DNA of 5,915 nucleotides from Phycisphaerales bacterium (GTDB taxonomy: Bacteria; Planctomycetota; Phycisphaerae; Tepidisphaerales; Tepidisphaeraceae): NCBI GenBank assembly GCA_028288905.1, contig JAQGHJ010000899.1, positions 1-5,915 on the forward strand. The letters are read 5' to 3'. The notes beneath the pieces were generated by a model that saw only the letters and a list, made by a program, of their open reading frames with translations, did no database searches and had not been told where the DNA came from. The translations under genes were made by a program, and so were the position numbers. This document shows, piece after piece, positions 1 through 4,337 of this stretch; positions within the stretch are counted from its first letter, which is position 1; each line of letters begins with the position of its first letter.

Positions 1-69
1 CGAAGTCGGTTTTCCGGGGTCTGCCCAGCGGCGGCCCGCGGGTAAAACGACCTGCGGCCGGGAGGGTCG
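1..69. other. Upstream flank of the atp operon, no gene seen
   Basis: Short GC-rich stretch before the first gene. I see no convincing -35/-10 pair and no end of an upstream gene. The only clear signal is the purine-rich GGAGGG at 61-66, an SD-like site 3 nt before the ATG at 70. The operon promoter may lie here or to the left of the window. Confidence 0.4.
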
Positions 70-336
70 ATGGCGGATGAACCGCAGTCCCCGGCAAGCG
101 AAACGCCCGGCGAACCGACGCGCCGGCCGGCTGATTCGAATGAAACGGCGTCCTGGCACCGGATGGCCGGCGTGGGCGTCGAGTTCGTGACGGCCTTCGG
201 CGCGTTCGCGGCGGTCGGGTGGTGGGCGGACGGCAAGTTCGGCACGACACCCTGGCTGCTGATCGCCGGGTGCGGGTTCGGGTTCGCCGTCGGGCTCTGG
301 AGCCTGGTGCGGGCGGCCCAGCGGATGATGAAGTAA
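70..336 (+). CDS. atpZ: AtpZ/AtpI-family F0F1 ATP synthase accessory membrane protein
   Basis: This 88-residue inner-membrane protein matches the small AtpZ type (F0F1-ATPase gene 1 family) found at the head of many atp operons. The first 30 or so residues are polar and probably cytoplasmic. Two membrane helices follow, at about residues 33-53 and 61-83. The family pattern is visible: G-x-G-x-E-F in helix 1, an Asp after it (WWADGKFGT), then T-P-W opening a Gly-rich helix 2 with Gly spaced every few residues. Family members are linked to ATP synthase assembly and, with AtpI, to Mg2+/Ca2+ transport in Bacillus; the role here is inferred. The ATG at 70 is preceded by GGAGGG at 61-66 and is the natural start. 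The next gene begins 74 nt downstream on the same strand. Confidence 0.85.
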   Translation: MADEPQSPASETPGEPTRRPADSNETASWHRMAGVGVEFVTAFGAFAAVGWWADGKFGTTPWLLIAGCGFGFAVGLWSLVRAAQRMMK

Positions 337-410
337 GCGAATGAAGCGGTAGGTGGGACGGCCGGGCACGCGGGTAAGTGATAGGCGAACGATCCGGTGG
401 CAAACGAGCG
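337..410. other. Spacer between atpZ and the atpI-like gene
   Basis: This 74-nt gap contains GCGGTAGG at 346-353, an octamer shared with the heptad repeat after atpB (2049-2056), and both lie shortly after a stop codon. It may be a decayed repeat copy, but one octamer is weak evidence. The only ribosome-binding hint before the ATG at 411 is a poor purine run (ACGAG, 403-407). Confidence 0.3.
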
Positions 411-890
411 ATGTCTAACGCGGCCCGCCTTTTCGCCTTCGTGACCGAGCCGGGGTCGGCCGCCCTGCCGCCGCGGACCGCCAGTCGGCTGGTCGTGGCG
501 GTAGCCGCGGGGCTGGCCGTCGCCATCGGGTCGCTGGCCGCCCTGCTGGTGCTGGTCGGCCGGACCGACTGGTGGCGCGGGCTGCTGGCGGCAAGCGTGG
601 CGTCGGCTTTGGCATCGGCGTTGTCGCTGCCGCCGCTCGCCTGGGGCGTCCGCCGGAGCGTGAACGCCGCGGTGGCCGGCTACTTCGCGGCCGCCGGAAT
701 CCGGCTGGCCGTCAGCCTCGGCGCGTGCCTGCTGGCCGTGAAGGCCGGCGGGTACCCCGAGGCCCCGACGCTGCTGCTGATGGCCGCGATCTACGCGGTC
801 GTGCTGGCGGCCGAGGCGGTCACGCTCGCCTTCGCCGCGTGGTCGGCCGGGTCGGGTGCGACGCCTGCGGCGACGAAGAAAACCAATTGA
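411..890 (+). CDS. AtpI-like four-helix membrane protein of the ATP synthase operon
   Basis: A 159-residue, very Ala/Leu/Val-rich membrane protein. Four hydrophobic segments are visible at about residues 27-50, 57-80, 85-110 and 119-144, with a short polar C-terminal tail ending in KKTN. Size, helix count and position between atpZ and atpB match the ATP synthase I (AtpI/UncI) family, whose members assist c-ring assembly. Helix 3 contains an Arg within a hydrophobic stretch (AAAGIRLAVSL), a feature I associate with this family. The sequence is too low in distinctive motifs to assign by eye, so function is inferred mainly from context. I chose the ATG at 411. A GTG at 378 would add 11 residues (IGERSGGKRA type) with no better ribosome site. 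Confidence 0.65.
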   Translation: MSNAARLFAFVTEPGSAALPPRTASRLVVAVAAGLAVAIGSLAALLVLVGRTDWWRGLLAASVASALASALSLPPLAWGVRRSVNAAVAGYFAAAGIRLAVSLGACLLAVKAGGYPEAPTLLLMAAIYAVVLAAEAVTLAFAAWSAGSGATPAATKKTN

Positions 891-1067
891 GGCGGTTGGC
901 GGCGGCGACCTCAAGCCCCGTGGCACGGGTTTGCATCCCGTGATCGTCCGGCCCCACTCACCGGTGCGGAAAACGAGCAGACGCACGGGTTGCAAACCCG
1001 TGCCACGACGGACATCGACGCTGCTTTTCACTCGCCGATCGTCTCGTTGTCGACAGGACCCCGAGCC
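891..1067. other. Repeat-bearing spacer before atpB
   Basis: The 177-nt gap holds a long inverted repeat (919-1007, listed separately). Apparent reading frames here come from the repeat, including an in-frame extension of atpB back to a TTG at 990 inside the right arm, and I do not regard them as coding. AGGA at 1055-1058, 9 nt before the ATG at 1068, is the probable atpB ribosome site. Confidence 0.6.
919..1007. repeat. Inverted repeat made of nested palindromes
   Basis: Arms 919-942 and 984-1007 are reverse complements over 24 nt with one mismatch, separated by a 41-nt core. Each arm is itself a small palindrome. At 984-1002, CACGGGTT and AACCCGTG flank a 3-nt loop GCA. The left copy (924-942) pairs CACGGG with CCCGTG. 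The unit can therefore fold as one long hairpin or as two short ones. From memory, similar GGCACGGGTTTGCAACC-type repeats recur in planctomycete genomes, usually between genes; copy number here cannot be judged from one window. Confidence 0.85.
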
Positions 1068-2033
1068 ATGACCGCAACTCCACTGGCCACGCTCCTTCCC
1101 CTGGCCGCGGAAGAAAGCCCGCTGCACCACGTGGTGGACCGCCCGCTGTTCGGCGGGCACCTGACGTCGTCCACGCTCATCACGAACCACATGTTCATGC
1201 TGGCCCTGACGGCCGGCCTGATGCTGCTGATCTTCCCCCGCATCACCCGCCGGTACCGGTCGGGCGAACTGGTCCCGACCGGCACGCGGAACTTCTTCGA
1301 AGCGTTGATGATCTACGTCCGGGACGACGTCGCCCGCCCGGTGCTGGCCGAGCACACGGACCGGTACGTGCCGTACCTGTGGACGCTGTTCTTCTTCATC
1401 CTGTTCAACAACCTGATCGGGCTGCTGCCGCTGGAGACGATCACGAGCGTCGGCGGGTGGCACGGCATCGGCGGGTCCGCGACCGGCAACATCTACGTGA
1501 CGGCCGCCCTGGCCCTGGTGTCGTTCGTCGTCACGCAGGTGAGCGGCGTCCGGGCGAACGGGCTGGCGAACTACCTGAAGCACTTCACGGCCGGGGCACC
1601 GTGGTACATGTGGCTGATCCTGATCCCCGTCGAGATCATGGGGATGTTCATCAAGCCGTTCGCCCTGGCGATCCGGCTGTTCGCGAACATGGTGGCCGGG
1701 CACGTGCTGCTGGCCGTGCTGATCGGGTTCGTGGGGCTGGCGTACGCCAAGCTCGGGGCCGGGGCAGCCGTCGGGATCGGCATCGTGTCGGTCCTCGGGG
1801 CAGTCGCGATCATGTGCCTCGAAGTGTTCGTCGCGTTCCTGCAGGCGTACCTGTTCACGTTCCTGACCGCCCTGTTCATCGGGCAGCTGATCGTGCACGA
1901 GCACGTCGACGACCACGAGGCCCACGAGCACGACCACCACGGCAAGGACGACATGAGCCTCAGGGCCGGCGACATGGTCGACCACTCGATCCCGGACGCG
2001 GCCAAGCAGGCCGGGACGCACATGGCGGGGTGA
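1068..2033 (+). CDS. atpB: F0F1 ATP synthase subunit a (proton channel)
   Basis: Subunit a is the inner-membrane stator that passes protons to and from the c-ring. The 321-residue product has about six hydrophobic segments (near 39-57, 103-121, 141-159, 180-196, 198-225, 235-275). The signature IRLFANMVAGH carries the essential Arg203, equivalent to E. coli Arg210, and Glu189 lies 14 residues before it, as E. coli Glu196 does. FLQAYLFTFL holds Gln259, equivalent to Gln252. His212 and Glu252 occupy the E. coli Glu219 and His245 positions, an exchange also seen in mitochondria. After the last helix a hydrophilic tail of about 45 residues includes a His-rich stretch, 277-291, with seven His; it should face the cytoplasm. 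The ATG at 1068 has AGGA 9 nt upstream. The open frame back to 990 runs into a repeat and was excluded. Confidence 0.96.
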   Translation: MTATPLATLLPLAAEESPLHHVVDRPLFGGHLTSSTLITNHMFMLALTAGLMLLIFPRITRRYRSGELVPTGTRNFFEALMIYVRDDVARPVLAEHTDRYVPYLWTLFFFILFNNLIGLLPLETITSVGGWHGIGGSATGNIYVTAALALVSFVVTQVSGVRANGLANYLKHFTAGAPWYMWLILIPVEIMGMFIKPFALAIRLFANMVAGHVLLAVLIGFVGLAYAKLGAGAAVGIGIVSVLGAVAIMCLEVFVAFLQAYLFTFLTALFIGQLIVHEHVDDHEAHEHDHHGKDDMSLRAGDMVDHSIPDAAKQAGTHMAG

Positions 2034-2036
2034 GCG

Positions 2037-2064
2037 AGTAGGCAGTACGCGGTAGGCGGTAAAG
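2037..2064. repeat. Heptanucleotide tandem repeat, RGTAGGC family
   Basis: Four consecutive 7-nt units begin at 2037, 2044, 2051 and 2058, with consensus RGTAGGC (AGTAGGC, then AGTACGC; the third is GGTAGGC; the fourth is diverged, GGTAAAG). The tract begins 4 nt after the atpB stop codon. Another GTAGGGC occurs at 2076. No clear inverted partner is visible. Read on the minus strand it gives the RLPRTAY-type peptide that I recall as a common spurious translation in repeat-rich environmental genomes. Confidence 0.7.
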
Positions 2065-2087
2065 AACAGATCTGAGTAGGGCGCGGC

Positions 2088-2147
2088 GGGACGGTCGGAG
2101 GATCGAGTGAGGCGAGTGCTTCATCCTTCCGCTTCGTCCCTCGCCCT
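2088..2147. repeat. Imperfect inverted repeat with 7-nt periodicity, TTCATCC-like
   Basis: GGGACG at 2088-2093 and the following CGGAGGAT (2096-2103) are imperfectly complementary to 2123-2140 (ATCCTTCCG, then CGTCCC), with small gaps. The right side can be cut into 7-nt units starting at 2120, 2127, 2134 and 2141, of which TTCATCC is the clearest. The match is weaker than in the other repeats of this window, so this is a probable but degenerate member. Confidence 0.5.
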
Positions 2148-2168
2148 TGGGTGTTAGTATCGACAGAC

Positions 2169-2189
2169 CGGCCCCCGACTGCGGGGCCG
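2169..2189 (+). other. GC-rich hairpin upstream of atpE
   Basis: CGGCCCC at 2169-2175 pairs with GGGGCCG at 2183-2189 around a 7-nt loop, giving a 7-bp all-GC stem about 67 nt before the atpE start. No T-run follows, so it does not look like an intrinsic terminator. It could protect a processed atpE message or be incidental in GC-rich DNA. Confidence 0.4.
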
Positions 2190-2239
2190 ACGGCGTGCGG
2201 GCCGGCCGGCGTCTGACAACGCGGCCCACGGTAACGAAG

Positions 2240-2244
2240 AAGGA
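2240..2244 (+). promoter_or_regulatory. Ribosome-binding site deciding the atpE start
   Basis: AAGGA at 2240-2244, in the purine-rich run GAAGAAGGATGG, resembles the anti-SD complement. It overlaps the in-frame ATG at 2244, which therefore cannot be served by it, and lies 11 nt before the ATG at 2256. This supports 2256 as the true start, giving the typical signal-peptide opening MKKIF. Confidence 0.65.
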
Positions 2245-2255
2245 TGGATCGAGTC

Positions 2256-2615
2256 ATGAAGAAGATCTTCGCTCTCGTCGCGCTGGCCCTGCTGGCCCTC
2301 CCGGCGTTCGCCCAAGCAGCCGACGCCGGCGCTGGTGCCGCCGGGTCGTCCACGTCGGTCGTGGACAACCACCCGGGCGTATCGACCGGCACCGGGCTGG
2401 GCGTCGGCGGGGCCGCCATCGGTGCCGGCCTGGTCATCCTCGGTGCCGGGCTCGGCATCGGCCGCATCGGCGGGTCGGCCACCGAGGCGATCGCCCGGCA
2501 GCCCGAGGCCGGCCCCCGCATCTTCACCACGATGATCATCGCGGCCGCCCTGATCGAGGGGGCCACGCTGTTCGCCCTGGTGATCTGCCTGATCCGTAAT
2601 CTCTCCCTGACCTGA
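2256..2615 (+). CDS. atpE: F0F1 ATP synthase subunit c with N-terminal signal peptide
   Basis: Subunit c forms the rotating membrane ring of F0. The 119-residue precursor is longer than the 79 residues of E. coli. Residues 1-21 look like a signal peptide (two Lys, hydrophobic core, AFAQA cleavage site). A polar stretch to about residue 46 follows, presumably periplasmic. Helix 1 (about 47-78) has dense Gly spacing for helix packing (GLGVGG, then GAGLGIG). The cytoplasmic loop is RQPE (81-84), and helix 2 (about 89-113) carries the ion-binding Glu101 in ALIEGATLFAL. Aligned through RQPEA with the sodium-driven Ilyobacter c subunit, the sodium ligands Gln32 and Ser66 are replaced by Ile and Gly, which points to proton coupling. 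The start at 2256 was chosen over 2244 because of the ribosome site. Confidence 0.95.
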   Translation: MKKIFALVALALLALPAFAQAADAGAGAAGSSTSVVDNHPGVSTGTGLGVGGAAIGAGLVILGAGLGIGRIGGSATEAIARQPEAGPRIFTTMIIAAALIEGATLFALVICLIRNLSLT

Positions 2616-2780
2616 TTCGCCGTTCGACCGCCGGCCCGCCGCGACTGCGCCGGCGAGCCGGTGATCGGACCACCCCGCCCGCGCCCGGCGAACAGTCGGC
2701 CGGTCGGCATAAAGATGGGTAGCCCCGGACCGCCCCGCCCTCCGGCGGCCCGGAGTCGCCCGCCCGTACGGAGCCGCCCT
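2616..2780. other. GC-rich spacer between atpE and atpF
   Basis: This 165-nt gap shows no recognised repeat family, unlike its neighbours. A 7-bp stem is possible between CGCCGGC (2629-2635) and GCCGGCG (2649-2655) with a 13-nt loop, with no T-run after it. The atpF frame is open upstream to 2661, but that 40-residue extension is Pro/Arg-rich low-complexity sequence typical of unconstrained GC-rich DNA. GGAG at 2770-2773, 7 nt before the ATG at 2781, fixes the atpF start. Confidence 0.5.
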
Positions 2781-3455
2781 ATGACTGCCCTGCCGCTTCC
2801 CGTTGACACGCGCCCGGCCCGCCGCCGGGCCGGGCTCGCAGCCTTGGCCGCCTTGCTGCTCGCCGTCTTGGCGTTCGCGGCCCGCCCGGCCGTTGCTGCC
2901 GAGACGCACGCCGCCGCCACCGCAGAGCACGCCGAGTCGGACCCGCAGCTGATCCCGGAGCCTCGGGCCCCGCAGATCATCACCACGCTGACCACGCTGG
3001 TGATCTTCCTCGGGCTCGTCGCGATCCTGGGCAAGTACGCCTGGGGCCCGATCGTCGGCGGGCTCAAGGCCCGGGAGGACAAGATCCGCCGGGACATCCG
3101 TGACGCCGAGGAGGCCCGGGCCCGGGCCGAGGCGACGCTCAAGCAGTACCACGCCCAGCTCGAGACGGCTCAGCAGCAGGTCCGCGACCTGCTGACGAAG
3201 GCGTCGGCCGACGCCCAGCAGCTCGCCACCAGCATCCGGGCCAACGCCCAGCAGGAGGCTGAGGAGGCCAAGGAGCGGGCGACGAAGGACATCGAGGCCG
3301 CCAAGAACCAGGCCGTCGCCGAGATCTACGACCAGGCGGCCGTGCTCGGCACGACGATCGCCGAGAAGATCCTCCGCCGGAACCTGAACGCCGACGACCA
3401 GCGGGACTTGGTGCGAAGCAGCTTGGAGCAGGTCAAGTCGGTCAACGCGAACTGA
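2781..3455 (+). CDS. atpF: F0F1 ATP synthase subunit b with N-terminal signal-like sequence
   Basis: Subunit b forms the peripheral stalk that ties the F1 head to subunit a. The 224-residue product is longer than E. coli b (156). Residues 1-40 look like a signal peptide: RPARRR, a Leu/Ala core at about 17-33, then a PAVAA site. A polar linker follows (41-64), then the membrane helix (about 66-87) ending in KYAW-GP, the usual b-subunit exit. Residues about 95-200 are a long, heptad-rich, Ala/Glu/Lys/Arg coiled coil without Pro. The end (AEKILRRNLNADDQRDLV) matches the conserved C-terminal region that binds delta. If the signal is cut, the N-terminus is periplasmic, as in ordinary b. The start at 2781 is supported by GGAG at 2770-2773 and by the signal-like opening. 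Confidence 0.93.
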   Translation: MTALPLPVDTRPARRRAGLAALAALLLAVLAFAARPAVAAETHAAATAEHAESDPQLIPEPRAPQIITTLTTLVIFLGLVAILGKYAWGPIVGGLKAREDKIRRDIRDAEEARARAEATLKQYHAQLETAQQQVRDLLTKASADAQQLATSIRANAQQEAEEAKERATKDIEAAKNQAVAEIYDQAAVLGTTIAEKILRRNLNADDQRDLVRSSLEQVKSVNAN

Positions 3456-3582
3456 GAAATTGCAGATTGCAGATTTCGGATTGCAGGTTGAAAAGGCGGA
3501 GGCGGAAGCCCGTCCCCGATCTGATCTGGCGTCCGCGGTCCTTCAATCTGAAATCGGCAATCTGAAATCTGCAATACTCCCC
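3456..3582. other. Spacer between atpF and atpH, almost entirely repeat
   Basis: The 127-nt gap is occupied from 3459 to 3575 by the inverted heptad repeat listed next. Only 3 nt separate it from the atpF stop codon and 7 nt from the atpH ATG. No Shine-Dalgarno sequence precedes the ATG at 3583; the bases before it are ACTCCCC. Translation of atpH may depend on coupling, on mRNA structure or on an SD-independent mode. Confidence 0.65.
3459..3575. repeat. Inverted repeat built from ATTGCAG-type heptanucleotides
   Basis: The left arm, 3459-3492, is read in exact 7-nt units: ATTGCAG starts at 3459, 3466 and 3480, with ATTTCGG at 3473. The right arm, 3542-3575, is the reverse type, with CAATCTG at 3544 and 3558 and AAATCGG or AAATCTG at 3551 and 3565. 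The arms are complementary at 29 of 34 positions by my count and enclose a 49-nt GC-rich core. The arms are clearly AT-richer than the surrounding genes. The periodicity keeps frames open and adds false N-terminal extensions (MQIADFGLQ type) to atpH. Confidence 0.9.
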
Positions 3583-4158
3583 ATGCCCCACTCCTCCCCC
3601 ATCTCGACAACGGCCGCGGTGTACGCCAAGTCCCTGCTGGAGTTGGCGGGCGAGCAGCAGCAGGCGTGGGAGGTGGCCGGCGAGCTGTCCCAGCTCGTCG
3701 AGCTGTTGGACGCCGACCCGGCCGTCGAGCGGTACCTGGCCAACCCCGCCGTCGGTGACAAGGACCGCGAGCAGCTCTTGTCCCGGGCGCTGGAGGGCAA
3801 GGTCAGCCACCTCGTGTGGAACTTCGTTCGCGTGCTGAACGCCAAGGGCCGGCTGAACCTGCTGCGGGAGATCCAGCGCTCGTACGCCGAGCAGATCGAC
3901 GAGCGGTTCGGCAAGGTCGAGGTGGACGTGACCGTCGCCCAGCGGCTGAACGACGACGAGCTGGAGGACGTCCGCCGGGCCGTCGGCGAGGCCCTGAAGC
4001 GGGACGCCGTCGTGCACCAGTACGTGGACGAGTCGATCATCGGCGGGCTGGTGCTTCGCGTGCAGGACAAGTTGATCGACACGAGCGTGCGGGCCCAACT
4101 CGCCGCGATGAAGCAGCAGATGCTGGCGGCTCGGCCGAAGACGGCCGCGACGTTTTGA
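3583..4158 (+). CDS. atpH: F0F1 ATP synthase subunit delta
   Basis: Delta sits on top of the F1 head and links it to subunit b. The 191-residue length is near the family norm (about 177-185). The N-terminal helical domain begins with the typical [12 protein letters not shown] (11-22) and continues to about residue 105, including [17 protein letters not shown] (81-97). The C-terminal domain contains [13 protein letters not shown] (110-122) and the family signature around 149-170 ([18 protein letters not shown], then TSVR), followed by a final helix. I chose the ATG at 3583 because the delta domain begins right after it and everything upstream in frame is repeat. There is no Shine-Dalgarno site, which is unusual for this operon. 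The atpA gene starts 179 nt downstream. Confidence 0.94.
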   Translation: MPHSSPISTTAAVYAKSLLELAGEQQQAWEVAGELSQLVELLDADPAVERYLANPAVGDKDREQLLSRALEGKVSHLVWNFVRVLNAKGRLNLLREIQRSYAEQIDERFGKVEVDVTVAQRLNDDELEDVRRAVGEALKRDAVVHQYVDESIIGGLVLRVQDKLIDTSVRAQLAAMKQQMLAARPKTAATF

Positions 4159-4337
4159 GGTGTCCGCCTGAGGTCGCCGCGGCGGCGGCGAGCGCCGATT
4201 GTGGAAGGTTCGTTGTCGAGGGGAGCGGGATTGAACCCGCCCCCGCGACAGTCTCGACGCCCTACAATCGACCTTCCACCATCGACAATCAACATTCGAC
4301 CTTCGTCCCCCGGGACGACCGATCGCGGAGTTCGAAC
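4159..4337. other. Repeat-bearing spacer between atpH and atpA
   Basis: The 179-nt gap starts with a GC-rich stretch and then holds the heptad repeat at 4195-4306. GGAG at 4327-4330, 7 nt before the ATG at 4338, is the atpA ribosome site. The same spacing and sequence precede atpF. A frame open through this spacer and into atpH in another frame is a by-product of high GC and the repeat. Confidence 0.55.
4195..4306. repeat. Inverted repeat built from TCGATTG-type heptanucleotides
   Basis: The right arm is a run of six 7-nt units starting at 4265, 4272, 4279, 4286, 4293 and 4300, with consensus near C-M-W-T-C-G-A (CAATCGA, CCATCGA, CATTCGA are members); TCGAC recurs exactly every 14 nt at 4268, 4282 and 4296. 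The left arm, from 4195, has the opposite orientation in the same 7-nt spacing (CCGATTG at 4195, TGGAAGG at 4202). The best pairing is 4201-4218 with 4262-4279. The core between the arms contains a smaller hairpin, GCGGG (4225-4229) with CCCGC (4236-4240). Confidence 0.8.

Larger units (their letters stand above)
2034..2255. other. Longest spacer, upstream of atpE
   Basis: This 222-nt gap contains, in order, a GTAGGC-type heptad tandem directly after the atpB stop, an imperfect inverted heptad repeat (2088-2147), a 7-bp GC hairpin (2169-2189) and the atpE ribosome site. A long spacer before the subunit c gene may help its high translation, as is known for the E. coli atpE initiation region; here that is inference. 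I cannot identify a convincing internal promoter. Confidence 0.55.

Noticed and set aside
856..1071. A possible 71-residue small protein before atpB
   Set aside because: It overlaps the end of the atpI-like gene in another frame and its sequence (GTGLHPV, TGCKPVPR) is a direct reading of the inverted repeat arms.
70..2615. An N-type (sodium) ATPase operon
   Set aside because: N-ATPase operons start with beta and epsilon genes and include atpQ and atpR. The order here is atpZ-atpI-B-E-F-H-A and the c subunit lacks sodium ligands.
1571..3142. A 523-codon minus-strand frame across atpB, atpE and atpF
   Set aside because: It spans three well-supported genes and two spacers, has Ser/Arg/Pro-rich low complexity and includes the repeat-derived peptide QICSLPPTAYCLLAHP. 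It is a shadow frame.
2037..4306. CRISPR array
   Set aside because: The repeats are 7-nt tandems or paired inverted arms, without regular spacers of 25-40 nt between identical direct repeats, and no cas gene is present.
3816..4337. A 174-residue N-terminal extension of atpA
   Set aside because: It reads through atpH in a different frame and then the TCGATTG-type repeat. The conserved alpha N-terminus starts at 4338 behind a good ribosome site.
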